The notes under the pieces were generated by a model. That model was given only the letters and a program-made list of their open reading frames with translations, was not told where the DNA came from and ran no database searches. DNA of 64,000 nt, from positions 62,001 through 126,000 of the forward strand of contig JAXGZS010000006.1 of the NCBI GenBank assembly GCA_040776805.1. The letters are read 5' to 3'. The stretch is from UBA7702 sp040776805. Its GTDB lineage: Bacteria; Bacillota; Dehalobacteriia; UBA7702. Positions within the stretch are counted from its first letter, which is position 1. Every line of letters begins with the position of its first letter. The position numbers and the translations under genes are program-made. This document shows positions 9,134-17,221 of this stretch, one piece after another.

Positions 9134-9959
9134 CTGTTTTTTGATCTTTCTCTCTTCTGGCGAAATATTTCAGCCATACGCCACCGTAGAGGATATTTCT
9201 TAAAATTTCACTGTAAGTGACGATGGGCAGAATTTCAAAGGCCTTTGCCGCTTCACTCATCATCATTTCCAAGATCCGGTAGACTCTTTCTTCAAAATCC
9301 TCATGGTCCTTCAGGGGGATCAGCGGGTTATAGCAGCCTTTTTTGAGATCCCGGGGAAGGTCGTCGTAGGCGTCGATCAAATAGATGAATTTACCGAGGA
9401 AGAAGCCGAAACGGTTCAGCTCTTCCTGCCAAACATCGTCTTTATAGCAGCACACGGCGGCAAGAATTGTTCCGAAACAGCCGGAAACGAGATCAAGATC
9501 GGTTTCTCCCCGCGCCTCCGCAGCAGCGAGTTCTTGGAGAGAGGTGGTAATGACCGTGGCTTTTTCGGGATAAAGAGCCCGTACTTTCCGGGCTTTTCTG
9601 TTTAAAATCAGGTGAGCGAGGCGGGCGGATGGTTTCTTTTCGTCGGCCGCGTCGTCCTTGAGCTTTTCATCGGCGAGGAGGACGTTCATATCCGCGCAAT
9701 AGGCGGAAAAGACATTGACGGCTGTTGCATGATGGCCCAAAGGGTGGGCCAGGCAGCGGGTTTTGCCCCAGCTGGTTTCCGGCTCGTAAAGGCCGGTCAG
9801 CAACAGCGCGACCATGGTGAGATCGTAGTTTAACGTAGCCTGCCCCGCAAAGCCGTGGCGCTCTTTCAGTGTTTTGCAGAGGCCGCAGTAAAACGCGTTG
9901 TAAGCTTCAAAATCTTTTATTTTCAGTTCCGGTTTCTGGATGACGATGTAACCGAACAT
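9123..9959 (-). CDS. DUF5685 family protein
   Basis: 278 residues of the DUF5685 family, whose function is not established. Recognisable stretches are FGYIVIQKPELKIKDF at the N-terminus, FYCGLCKTLKERHG, and YLIDAYDDLPRDLKKG (about 190-205). Several conserved-looking cysteines (FYCGLC, SGCFG, CCYKD, KKGCYNP) and the acidic DxxDD cluster may bind metal. The fold looks all-helical. It commonly sits next to a J-domain gene, as here, so the pair probably acts together. The upstream zinc-ribbon gene ends within five bases of its start. Confidence 0.8.
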   Translation of the reverse strand: MFGYIVIQKPELKIKDFEAYNAFYCGLCKTLKERHGFAGQATLNYDLTMVALLLTGLYEPETSWGKTRCLAHPLGHHATAVNVFSAYCADMNVLLADEKLKDDAADEKKPSARLAHLILNRKARKVRALYPEKATVITTSLQELAAAEARGETDLDLVSGCFGTILAAVCCYKDDVWQEELNRFGFFLGKFIYLIDAYDDLPRDLKKGCYNPLIPLKDHEDFEERVYRILEMMMSEAAKAFEILPIVTYSEILRNILYGGVWLKYFARREKDQKTDDE

Positions 9960-9963
9960 AGCG

Positions 9964-10359
9964 TTAGCTCTTTTTTACGAACTGTTCGCCGCATTTGGGA
10001 CAGCGAATGTTGATTTTTCCCTTGCCCTTGGGCACTCTGACCTGCTGTTTACATTTGGGACAGAGAAAGAAGCGATATGTTTTATGCTGATCAAAGCGAT
10101 ATTTCTTTTTGCGGCAGAAGGCGCGGATGTTCGCCGTGGCCGCCAAGTATTTCTGATTTTCGGCATAGCGTTTGCTGATATTTCGGGAAAACGTGCGAAA
10201 GTAGGCGTAAATAAGAATCAGCAAAAATAAGATTTCGAGGCCGCGAATGTGCCATATCCACAGCGGAATCAGTAAGACCGCCGCAATGATGAAAAGGAAT
10301 TTATTCAGCGCGTCCATACCGTAGCGACCGGCAAAGAAGCGGCGCATTTTTTCTCCCAT
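9964..10359 (-). CDS. Small membrane protein with C-terminal zinc ribbon
   Basis: 131 residues from the ATG at 10359, chosen because GAGGG lies seven bases upstream; a TTG two codons earlier is less likely. Residues ~15-50 form two closely spaced hydrophobic helices (LFIIAAVLLIPLWIWHI and LEILFLLILIYAYF). A basic stretch follows, then a rubredoxin-like zinc ribbon: CPKCKQQ then IRCPKCGEQF, two CxxC pairs about 18 residues apart. I infer that the knuckle faces the cytoplasm. It is the first gene of the three-gene zinc-ribbon / DUF5685 / J-domain operon. No specific function is known to me. Confidence 0.8.
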   Translation of the reverse strand: MGEKMRRFFAGRYGMDALNKFLFIIAAVLLIPLWIWHIRGLEILFLLILIYAYFRTFSRNISKRYAENQKYLAATANIRAFCRKKKYRFDQHKTYRFFLCPKCKQQVRVPKGKGKINIRCPKCGEQFVKKS

Positions 10360-10420
10360 GTACAATCCCTCTTTATTTTATAATAGATTCTATAAAATGT
10401 CTATACAAAGCCTTGTAACA

Positions 10421-10864
10421 TTATACGTTGATGGTAATGGTTTTCAGCTGACGGAACAGCTTTTTCTGCAATTTCGTCAGTTGGCTCAATTCTTCCTCAG
10501 ACATGGGCGCTTCCGCTTTTGTTTCCTCCGCTGTGGAATTTGCCGCGACCCGGGCAAGAAGAGCTTTCCCTTTTTCGGTCAGGGAAATGATGTTGTTTCT
10601 TTTGTCGTCGTCGGCGACTTCCTTGACGACGAGCTTTCTTTCTTCCAGTTTGCCGATGGAAACGGCCATCGCCGCCGAAGAGGCGTTGAAGGTGACGGTA
10701 AGCTCCTTCTGCCCGCAGCTGCCGTTTTCTTCAAGGTAGCGCAGGATCATCATCAGCGCCAAAGACACATCGGCGCCGGGAACCTTCTTCTGGGTAAACT
10801 GGCGAAACAATTTTTCGAAAGAAAGTAATTTAAAATAACTGTCTTGATAATTTTCCATATTCAT
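10421..10864 (-). CDS. MarR family transcriptional regulator
   Basis: 147 residues with the winged-helix layout of MarR proteins. The recognition part is LTVTFNASSAAMAVSIGKLEERKLVVKE (about 52-80, in two pieces), and the wing contains DDDKRNNIISLTEKGKALL, the usual D-x-R...LT-x-K-G pattern. Terminal helices (about 1-35 and 115-147) would form the dimer interface. It lies alone between the zinc-ribbon operon and a second, divergent-in-sequence MarR gene on the same strand. The ligand and targets are unknown; the nearest candidate target is the downstream small operon. Confidence 0.85.
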   Translation of the reverse strand: MNMENYQDSYFKLLSFEKLFRQFTQKKVPGADVSLALMMILRYLEENGSCGQKELTVTFNASSAAMAVSIGKLEERKLVVKEVADDDKRNNIISLTEKGKALLARVAANSTAEETKAEAPMSEEELSQLTKLQKKLFRQLKTITINV

Positions 10865-10976
10865 AATAACCCTCTTTTATTGATTCCGATGGGAAGGCGC
10901 GGGATCTGTCTTTTTCTTCTGTGTGGCCTTCTTGTTACAGTATTAGGGGACGAGGCAAATATTTTGTTTTCGCCGC

Positions 10977-11456
10977 TTATTTGGTGGCGGGGGCTTGCCT
11001 GATTTCTTCCAGATTTTCTCGGATTTTCTCGGTAACCCGAAAAAAACAGGCCATCTCTTCTTCGGAAATATTTGCGCTCAGCATCTTCTCAAAGCGAAGC
11101 ATTTCCTGTTCGGAGCTGTTGACCAGTTCTTCCGCTTTCGGCGTCAGCCGGACTTTTTTCAGTCTGGCGTCGTAGGATACGGCGTCTCTTTTGATGAGGC
11201 TTTTTCTCTCCATGGTTTGCAGCAGAATGGTAACCGTGGGGCGGCGAATGGAAAACTCCTTTTCGATGTCTTTTTGAAAAACGTCATCCTCTCTTCTCCG
11301 ATGCAAAAAGCCGATGATCCTCGATTGCATGTCGGTGAGGTCGGTTTGGCGGTGAAATTTGCAGAGACAGGAACTTTCGGATTCGCGTTTCATTAAATTG
11401 GTCAAGCTGTGTAATTCGAAGCTGACTGTTTTTTCCATGGTCATCATCATCTCCAT
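10977..11456 (-). CDS. MarR family transcriptional regulator
   Basis: 159 residues with start near 11456 (several nearby ATGs leave the exact start uncertain by up to six codons). The DNA-binding helix region is FQKDIEKEFSIRRPTVTILLQTM, split over the HTH, and the wing has DARLKKVRLTPKAEEL, a MarR signature. An N-terminal CLCKFH segment is unusual for the family and could make it redox- or metal-sensitive. Two palindromes of the TTAG-N4-CTAA type lie just upstream over the likely promoter, pointing to autorepression. It belongs to the same family as the neighbour at 10421 but is only distantly similar. Confidence 0.87.
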   Translation of the reverse strand: MEMMMTMEKTVSFELHSLTNLMKRESESSCLCKFHRQTDLTDMQSRIIGFLHRRREDDVFQKDIEKEFSIRRPTVTILLQTMERKSLIKRDAVSYDARLKKVRLTPKAEELVNSSEQEMLRFEKMLSANISEEEMACFFRVTEKIRENLEEIRQAPATK

Positions 11457-11477
11457 TGGTTTTTCCCAAATATGATA

Positions 11478-11512
11478 GTTAGTTTGCTAACCGATTTGAT
11501 TAGTATACTAAC
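11478..11512. promoter_or_regulatory. Paired palindromic operators upstream of the MarR gene
   Basis: GTTAG-TTTG-CTAAC (11478-11491) and TTAGTATACTAA (11500-11511, extended 11499-11512). Their centres are 21 bp apart, two helical turns, so two dimers could bind the same DNA face. MarR autoregulation is the natural inference. Confidence 0.65.
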
Positions 11513-11604
11513 ATCCTACGGTGTATCTGTCAACGGATTCTCATGAATTTTTTGTGGTTTTTCCGCTGACGGACCTTGTTTTTCACGGCCCCGTCGGAGA
11601 GGGC

Positions 11605-11633
11605 TTGACAAAAGATCTGATTTTTTTTATACT
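11605..11633 (+). promoter_or_regulatory. Consensus sigma-A promoter of the DUF3842 transcript
   Basis: TTGACA (11605-11610), 17-base spacer, TATACT (11628-11633). Transcription should begin near 11640, giving a ~90-base leader. Confidence 0.8.
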
Positions 11634-11660
11634 TCAGGAGTAAAAGATTTTGTAAGAACG

Positions 11661-11714
11661 GACATGTAGTCCTCAAAGTGCTATGGAAGCGCGCGAATTT
11701 TCGCGTGTTTTTTT
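11661..11714 (+). ncRNA. Candidate cis-regulatory leader RNA with terminator, copy A
   Basis: A 30-base block (11661-11690; it contains GTAGTC, TCAA and TATGGAAGC) runs directly into an intrinsic terminator: stem AAGCGCGCGA / TCGCGTGTTT (11687-11696 with 11701-11710), loop ATTT, then T residues. Nearly the same block and an analogous terminator precede the ABC transporter at 12719-12772. A conserved upstream block overlapping a terminator is the layout of an attenuator or riboswitch. I do not recognise a named RNA family. Confidence 0.6.
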
Positions 11715-11730
11715 CTTTAAGGAGGCGGCC

Positions 11731-12150
11731 ATGAAAATTGCGGTCATCGACGGCCAAGGCGGGGGCATCGGCAAACATATGACGGAAAGCCTTCGGAAAC
11801 GTTTGCCGGAAAACACGGAAATCGTCGGTCTCGGTACCAATACCGTCGCCATGGCCAACATTATGAAAGCCGGCGCCAACGAGGCCGCTGCCGGCGAAAA
11901 TGCCATCGTTTTCATGGCAAAGCGGGTCGATTTGATCGTGGGTTCCGTGGCAATCCTGGTGGCCGGCAGCATGTGCGGGGAGGTTTCGGCGGCAATGGTT
12001 GCCGCCATCGGGGAATCTCCGGCCCGGAAGATTCTGCTGCCGATCAACCGCTGTAACACCGAAATCATCGGCGTCGGCTGGGAGCCGGTACCTCATCAGA
12101 TTGAAAAGCTCGTGGAGAGAGTCGGCCAGATACTGGCCGGCGATTCCTGA
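11731..12150 (+). CDS. DUF3842 family protein
   Basis: 139 residues. The N-terminus MKIAVIDGQGGGIGK is a Gly-rich loop typical of a nucleotide-binding Rossmann-like fold. LGTNTVAMANIMKAGANEAAAGENA and LVAGSMCGEVS are further family hallmarks (given here in pieces of the middle region, about 37-85). The family is uncharacterised. GGAGG six bases upstream supports ATG 11731. It shares the region with a CooT-like nickel protein 130 bases downstream and a Nik/Opp-type importer, which suggests a role in metal (nickel) handling. It is preceded by a putative attenuator leader, so its expression is probably ligand-controlled. Confidence 0.8.
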   Translation: MKIAVIDGQGGGIGKHMTESLRKRLPENTEIVGLGTNTVAMANIMKAGANEAAAGENAIVFMAKRVDLIVGSVAILVAGSMCGEVSAAMVAAIGESPARKILLPINRCNTEIIGVGWEPVPHQIEKLVERVGQILAGDS

Positions 12151-12282
12151 AAAATTGGTCTCACCGTCCCTTTTTGGTGGTGTATCCTCTGCATGTTTTA
12201 TTAAAACACTTGATAGGGGAAGCATGAGCAGCATAAAAACGGTTGGTAAAAGATACAAAACAAAGAGAAAGGAGTGATTTTC

Positions 12283-12477
12283 ATGTGCGAAGCCGATGCT
12301 TACATCAGAAAAAAAGGCGAAACCGATTACGTTTTGCTCCTCAGCAGCGTCGATAAGGTCATTCCCGGGGAAACCGGGATCATGCTGGAAAGCGTTTTTG
12401 GGGAACAGAAAATATTGCAGGCAAAAATCAATGAAATGAGTCTGGTGGATCATAAGATCTTGTTGGAACATTTTTGA
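12283..12477 (+). CDS. CooT-like small nickel-binding protein
   Basis: 64 residues from ATG 12283 (AGGAG nine bases upstream). The protein begins MCEADAYI, with the conserved second-position Cys that in CooT of carbon monoxide dehydrogenase systems supplies nickel ligands. The rest forms a short beta-rich Sm-like fold (YVLLLSSVDKVIPGE, KILQAKINEMSLVDHKI). CooT proteins bind Ni(II) and assist nickel delivery to CODH or related enzymes. No CODH gene lies in the window, so the target enzyme is unknown. Lying between DUF3842 and the ABC importer, it is the best evidence that this region concerns nickel. Confidence 0.78.
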   Translation: MCEADAYIRKKGETDYVLLLSSVDKVIPGETGIMLESVFGEQKILQAKINEMSLVDHKILLEHF

Positions 12478-12529
12478 AAAGTGGAAAAATGAGCAGAATG
12501 ACGGTGATGATGCTCCTGCGCAAAGACAT

Positions 12530-12555
12530 GCGCCCTCAGAAACCTCTGAGGGCGC
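12530..12555 (+). terminator. Hairpin after the CooT-like gene
   Basis: GCGCCCTCAGA / TCTGAGGGCGC, a near-perfect strong stem with a four-base loop, followed only by TCCTTG, so termination may be weak or factor-assisted. Confidence 0.55.
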
Positions 12556-12611
12556 TCCTTGTGTAATGAAAACCGTGATGGATTTGAGCAAAATTTTCGT
12601 CAGCAGAAATC

Positions 12612-12640
12612 TTGACAAAAACATCATCCTCCGCTATACT
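12612..12640 (+). promoter_or_regulatory. Consensus sigma-A promoter of the ABC importer operon
   Basis: TTGACA (12612-12617), 17-base spacer, TATACT (12635-12640); same spacing and hexamers as the DUF3842 promoter. Confidence 0.82.
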
Positions 12641-12654
12641 ACAGTCATGTTTGG

Positions 12655-12772
12655 GACACGTAGTCCCTGTTTATCTGTGATTTGACTGATGCGATAACAG
12701 CATAAGAAAGTATCCGTTGACAGTAGTCATCAAGGTGTTATGGAAGCACGCGATTTTTTCGTGTGCTTTTTT
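12655..12772 (+). ncRNA. Candidate cis-regulatory leader RNA with terminator, copy B
   Basis: A leader of about 170 bases precedes the importer. At 12719-12747 it repeats the block seen before DUF3842 (25 of 29 aligned bases identical, one gap). It runs into the stem AAGCACGCGA / TCGTGTGCTT (12744-12753 with 12759-12768) and a T-run. The stem differs from copy A by changes that keep pairing. An extra half-copy, GACACGTAGTCCC, lies at 12655-12667. This is good evidence for a structured attenuator shared by two nickel-associated transcripts. Confidence 0.62.
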
Positions 12773-12815
12773 GTTTTTCTAAAGAACATAATCACAAAAA
12801 ATGAAGGAGAAAACC

Positions 12816-14396
12816 ATGAAAAGATTTTTAGTCATTCTTTTTTGCATCGCCGTAACTTTATCCTTTGCGGCCTGCAACAACACGGAAAATGCCGATAACA
12901 GCGGCAGAACCGACGTCGTCGTCGCCATGGGAAGCGGCTCCGAACCGGCCTACGGTTTCGATCCCGTATACGGCTGGGGCAGCAGCGAGCACGTCCACGA
13001 ACCCCTGATTCAGAGCACCCTCATCAATACCGATCAGGATATGAACTTTGTCAACGACTTGGCCACGGACTACAGTTCCAGTGATGACGGTCTGATCTGG
13101 ACTTTCCAGATTAGAGACGACGTGAAATTCACCAACGGCGATCCCTTGACGGCGAAAGATGTGGCTTTCACCTACAATAAAATTCTCGCGACAGAAAGCA
13201 CCGAGACCGACCTGTCGATGCTGAAAGAAGCCCGCGCCACCGGGGATTACACCGTGGAATTAGAATTGAAGAGACCTTATAACGCCTTCCTTTATACCGT
13301 GGCGGTCACCGGCATCGTACCCGAAGGCGCCTACGGCGAAGGTTATGCTGAAAAACCCATCGGCAGCGGCCGCTATATGCTGCAAGAATGGGACAAAGGG
13401 CAGCAGGCGATCTTGGTGGCGAATCCCGATTATTACGGTGCTACCCCGAAAATGGACAAGGTTGTGGTCTTATTCATGGAGGAAGACGCCGCCTTGGCCG
13501 CGGTGAAGTCCGGTGAAGTTGATATTGCCTATACCTCGGCGGTTTACAGCGATGTGGAAGTTGGCGGTTATCAGCTGCTTTCCTTCGACAGCGTGGATTC
13601 CCGGGGCATCTCCCTGCCCACGGCGGCAGCAGGGGGCACCCGCAGCGACGGCGACAATGAATACGCCTCCGGTAACGACGTTACCAGCGATCTCGCCCTC
13701 CGTCAGGCCATGAACTACGCCGTGGATCGGGACGCCATGGTAGAAAACGTTTTGAACGGCTACGGCCAAGCGGCCTACAGCGTCTGCGACGGCATGCCTT
13801 GGGCTGCGGATCTGGCCTTTGACCGTGATCTGGAAAAAGCCAAACAGATTCTGAAGGACGGCGGCTGGGCTGACAGCGACAACGACGGCATTGTGGAAAA
13901 AGATGGTTTGAAGGCGGCCTTTGATCTTTACTATCCTGCCTCTGATTCCGTCCGCCAGGGCTTGGCCACGGAATTTACCAATGAGATGAAGGAAATTGGC
14001 ATCGAAGTGACGATTCACGGTGAAAGCTGGGATAATATCTACATCCACGAATATTCCGATCCCATCCTCTGGGGCTGGGGCAGCAACTCCCCGACGGAAC
14101 CCTATATCTTAAATTACAGCACTTCCCCCAGTAATTTTGCCGGCTACAGCAATGAGGATTTGGACAAAACCCTCGACGCGGCGATGTCCTCTCTCGATCT
14201 TAACACCGCTTATCAGAAATTCAAAGAGGCCGCTCAGTATACTTCCGTCAACGGTGACGCTACCTGGGTCTGGCTGACCAATATCAATCACCTTTACTTT
14301 GCCAAGGACGATCTCAACGTGGCCGCCCAAAAATTGCATCCCCATGGCCACGGTTGGTCCCTGCTGAATAACGTGAATGAATGGACCTGGCAATAA
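12816..14396 (+). CDS. ABC transporter substrate-binding lipoprotein (SBP_bac_5, nickel/peptide type)
   Basis: 526 residues from ATG 12816 (AAGGAG upstream; the earlier ATG 12801 overlaps that site). A signal peptide ends in a lipobox-like LSFAAC with Cys20 as lipidation site. The body is a family 5 binding protein: DGLIWTFQIRDDVKFTNGDPLTAKDV is the usual early signature (read in parts at about 90-118). Family 5 proteins carry peptides, nickel or metallophore complexes. HPHGHG near the C-terminus and EHVHEP near the N-terminus are His clusters suited to metal capture, which together with the CooT neighbour favours nickel. First gene of a five-gene importer operon with a candidate attenuator upstream. 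Confidence 0.87.
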   Translation: MKRFLVILFCIAVTLSFAACNNTENADNSGRTDVVVAMGSGSEPAYGFDPVYGWGSSEHVHEPLIQSTLINTDQDMNFVNDLATDYSSSDDGLIWTFQIRDDVKFTNGDPLTAKDVAFTYNKILATESTETDLSMLKEARATGDYTVELELKRPYNAFLYTVAVTGIVPEGAYGEGYAEKPIGSGRYMLQEWDKGQQAILVANPDYYGATPKMDKVVVLFMEEDAALAAVKSGEVDIAYTSAVYSDVEVGGYQLLSFDSVDSRGISLPTAAAGGTRSDGDNEYASGNDVTSDLALRQAMNYAVDRDAMVENVLNGYGQAAYSVCDGMPWAADLAFDRDLEKAKQILKDGGWADSDNDGIVEKDGLKAAFDLYYPASDSVRQGLATEFTNEMKEIGIEVTIHGESWDNIYIHEYSDPILWGWGSNSPTEPYILNYSTSPSNFAGYSNEDLDKTLDAAMSSLDLNTAYQKFKEAAQYTSVNGDATWVWLTNINHLYFAKDDLNVAAQKLHPHGHGWSLLNNVNEWTWQ

Positions 14397-14407
14397 GGTG
14401 CAGTTTT

Positions 14408-15406
14408 ATGGATTATAACCATTTTCTTCGTTTTGCGGGGAAACAGACGGCAAAATTTATCATTTTAATCGTGGTCATTAGTATGGCGGCTTTCTTCCTG
14501 GTCGCTGCTTCCCCCATCGATCCTGTCCAGATGAATACGGGACAGGCAGCCTACGCCAATATGAGCCTGGAAAAGAGAGCCCAGCTGGAACAGTATTGGG
14601 GCGTGGATACGCCGGTGGTTGAAAAATATACCAACTGGGCGAAAGACTTTATCCGCGGTGATTGGGGAACGTCTCTCCGCTTCAATCAGCCGGTGCTCAC
14701 CGTCATCGGCGAGCGTTTTAGCAACTCCCTGTTGTTGATGATTGTGGCCTGGCTGTTTTCCGGCATTTTTGGTTTGCTTTTGGGCATTGTCGCCGGGGTG
14801 CGCCGAGGAAAACTGGTGGATAAAATCATCAAGGGCTATGCCCTAACCTTGGCGGCAACCCCCACCTTTTGGTTGGGGCTGCTGATGCTGATGATATTTG
14901 CGGTCTGGCTTTCCTGGTTTCCCTTTGGTTTCAGCACCCCCATCGGCGTCAGCGCCGCTCAAGCTACCCTCGGTGAGCGGCTCTACCACCTGATTTTACC
15001 GGCGTTGACTCTCTCCATCATCGGCGTGGCCAACATCGCCTTACATACCAGGGAAAAGGTGATCGACATTATGGAGAGCGATTACTACCTCTTTGCCCTG
15101 GCCCGAGGGGAAAGCAGGGGAGAGGCGCTGAGGTATCACTGCCTTCGGAATCTGCTGTTGCCGGCGATTACTCTTCAGTTCGCCTCCATCAGTGAAATCT
15201 TCGGCGGTTCTGTCCTGGTGGAACAGGTCTTTTCCTACCCCGGTTTGGGGCAAGCCGCCGTGACCGCGGGGATCGGCGGCGACGCCGCTCTGCTGGTGGG
15301 GATTGCCATCATCTCTGCTTGCTTCGTCTTTTCCGGCAATCTCATTGCCAATATTTTATACGGGGTCGTCGATCCCCGGATCCGAAGGGGGCATGGCCTT
15401 GGCTGA
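14408..15406 (+). CDS. ABC transporter permease (DppB/NikB type)
   Basis: 332 residues from ATG 14408, 11 bases after the binding-protein stop. Six hydrophobic segments are visible. The N-terminal helix with AASPIDPVQMNTG and the ectodomain motif RGDWGTSLRFNQPV are typical of the NikB/OppB permease. The cytoplasmic EAA-like loop is in ALARGESRGEALRYHCLRNLLLPA (about 235-258, in two pieces), which contacts the ATPase. The gene overlaps the next permease by 14 bases, so the two membrane subunits are translated together. It forms the channel with the downstream permease. Confidence 0.9.
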   Translation: MDYNHFLRFAGKQTAKFIILIVVISMAAFFLVAASPIDPVQMNTGQAAYANMSLEKRAQLEQYWGVDTPVVEKYTNWAKDFIRGDWGTSLRFNQPVLTVIGERFSNSLLLMIVAWLFSGIFGLLLGIVAGVRRGKLVDKIIKGYALTLAATPTFWLGLLMLMIFAVWLSWFPFGFSTPIGVSAAQATLGERLYHLILPALTLSIIGVANIALHTREKVIDIMESDYYLFALARGESRGEALRYHCLRNLLLPAITLQFASISEIFGGSVLVEQVFSYPGLGQAAVTAGIGGDAALLVGIAIISACFVFSGNLIANILYGVVDPRIRRGHGLG

Positions 15407-16268
15407 TCTTAGCGTATCCGTCCCCTTGCTGGCAAAGGCGCGGCGGAAAAAATTGAATCAAAGAAAGAAAACCATCCTGGTTTTCATTTTTGCCTGTCTG
15501 CTCTTGCTCGGGATTACCGTCGGCGGCTTGCTTGCCGCTGAAACCGCGGTGACTGCCGATCTCAGTCAAAAGTACATCACGCCTTCTTTTCAGCATCTCT
15601 TCGGCACCGACCAATTGGGCCGGGATATGCTGGCTCGGGTCGTCAAAGGGCTCTCCACCAGTATTTTGATTGGTCTTGGCGCCGCCTCTTGCAGTGCTGT
15701 ACTGGCCTTGATCCTCGGCTCCGCCGCAGCTTTGCTGGGGAAAAAGGTCGATACCGCCATTACTTGGCTCGTCGATCTGATGTTGGGCGTTCCCCATATC
15801 GTGCTGTTGATCCTGATATCTTACGCCCTGGGCAAGGGCTTTTGGGGGATCACCATCGGCGTGGCCGTGACCCACTGGCCCTCCCTTTCCCGGGTCATCC
15901 GCGGTGAAATTCTACAGTTAAAAGAAACCCAGTATGTAAAGACTGCCCGGAAATTAGGCCAAAGTCCTTGGCGTATCGCTGTCAAACACATGTTGCCGGC
16001 GGTGTTCCCCCAGTTTTTAGTGGGTTTGATTCTCTTGTTCCCCCACGCCATTCTTCACGAAGCCGGCATTACGTTCCTCGGCTTCGGTCTGCCGCCGGAA
16101 CAGCCGGCCATCGGTGTGATTCTGGCGGAAAGCATGAAATTTCTTTCCGTGGGCATGTGGTGGCTGGCCTTCTTCCCCGGTGTGGCTCTCATCGGCGTGG
16201 TCGCCCTCTTTGACCTGGCCGGCGGTTGTGTGAGAAGACTGATTGACCCCCATAGCGCCCAGGAGTGA
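15393..16268 (+). CDS. ABC transporter permease (DppC/NikC type)
   Basis: 291 residues from ATG 15393 (GAAGGGGG upstream), overlapping the previous gene by 14 bases. It has an N-terminal helix, then LFGTDQLGRDMLARVVKGLSTS (about 70-91, read in parts), the classic OppC/NikC motif, and the EAA loop in KTARKLGQSPWRIAVKHMLPA. Five to six membrane spans are expected. It is the second channel subunit of the importer. No truncation is seen; length is normal for the family. The start is chosen over the longer open frame because that frame lies inside the previous gene. Confidence 0.9.
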   Translation: MALADLSVSVPLLAKARRKKLNQRKKTILVFIFACLLLLGITVGGLLAAETAVTADLSQKYITPSFQHLFGTDQLGRDMLARVVKGLSTSILIGLGAASCSAVLALILGSAAALLGKKVDTAITWLVDLMLGVPHIVLLILISYALGKGFWGITIGVAVTHWPSLSRVIRGEILQLKETQYVKTARKLGQSPWRIAVKHMLPAVFPQFLVGLILLFPHAILHEAGITFLGFGLPPEQPAIGVILAESMKFLSVGMWWLAFFPGVALIGVVALFDLAGGCVRRLIDPHSAQE

Positions 16269-16276
16269 GGAATGTT

Positions 16277-17215
16277 ATGACTTGTCTTACGAAAAAACAT
16301 ATTTTGGAAATCGAAAATTTATCGGTTTCTTTTCTCCAATACGATAAAGGTCTGGGCCAAAGGTCGCTGCCGGTGATCACCAATCTCAGCGTCTCGGTTC
16401 ATGAGGGGGAAATCGTCGCCGTGGTCGGCGCTTCCGGTTCCGGCAAAAGTCTGCTGGCCCATGCGGTTTTGGGGTTATTGCCAATGAACGCCGATGTCAG
16501 TGGCAGCCTCCGCTTTGATGAGAAATTGTTGACGGCGGCGGATATCGCCGCCCTCCGAGGCAAAGGGATCACCCTGGTACCACAGAGTACCACTTATCTC
16601 GATCCCCTTTTAAAAGTTGGCAAAGCGGTGCGTAAGAATAAAAAAGATACCGTCACGCTGAAAAAGCAACGGGATCTTTTCGAGCACTTCCATTTGGGTT
16701 CCGCCACGGAAAACTTATACCCCTTTGAATTGTCCGGCGGTATGGCTAGAAGAGTGCTGCTCTCGGCGGCACTGATGGAGGATCCCCGGCTGATCATCGC
16801 CGATGAACCCACCCCCGGACTCGATTTGGAGCTGGCCAAAAAAGCCATGGCGGATTTTCGCAGCTTTGCCGATCAAGGCAACGGTGTGCTGTTGATTACC
16901 CACGATATCGAACTGGCTTTCAGCGTCGCCGACCGTATTGCCGTCTTCTATGCCGGCACCACCGTGGAAGAAGCCCCCGTCGCCGATTTTGAGGACGAAG
17001 CAAAATTGCGCCATCCCTACACCAAGGCCCTCTGGCGGGCTTTGCCCGAAAACGGTTTTACCGCGCTCCCCGGCAATCAGCCTTATGTCACGGCAATGCC
17101 CAAAGGCTGTCCTTTCGGCCCCCGCTGCCCTCTTTTCGATCCGGTATGCGAAGGAGAAATTCCCTTAAAGACGATTCGCTGCGGTACGGTGCGCTGTATC
17201 AAAGCCACGGATTAA
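16277..17215 (+). CDS. ABC transporter ATP-binding protein (DppD/NikD type)
   Basis: 312 residues from ATG 16277 (GAGG upstream; the GTG at 16265 is in the previous gene). Walker A is GASGSGKSLL (about 46-55), the signature is ELSGGMARRVLLS, Walker B is LIIADEPTPGLD and the switch His is in LLITHDIELAF. The C-terminus carries the oligopeptide/dipeptide (oligo_HPY) domain with CPFGPRCPLFDPVC, whose cysteines bind an Fe-S cluster in related DppD proteins. It energises import together with the second ATPase. The signature has Met-Ala in place of the more common Gln-based LSGGQ. Confidence 0.92.
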   Translation: MTCLTKKHILEIENLSVSFLQYDKGLGQRSLPVITNLSVSVHEGEIVAVVGASGSGKSLLAHAVLGLLPMNADVSGSLRFDEKLLTAADIAALRGKGITLVPQSTTYLDPLLKVGKAVRKNKKDTVTLKKQRDLFEHFHLGSATENLYPFELSGGMARRVLLSAALMEDPRLIIADEPTPGLDLELAKKAMADFRSFADQGNGVLLITHDIELAFSVADRIAVFYAGTTVEEAPVADFEDEAKLRHPYTKALWRALPENGFTALPGNQPYVTAMPKGCPFGPRCPLFDPVCEGEIPLKTIRCGTVRCIKATD

Positions 17216-17221
17216 GACGAG

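Noticed and set aside
11530..12627. 365-codon open frame on the minus strand
   Set aside because: It lies opposite DUF3842 and crosses promoters, leader and terminator; low-complexity shadow composition, no ribosome site and no recognised motif.
11661..12772. Match of the shared leader to the NiCo (czcD) riboswitch
   Set aside because: The four-way junction and repeated conserved blocks I associate with that class are not visible; left as an unnamed element.
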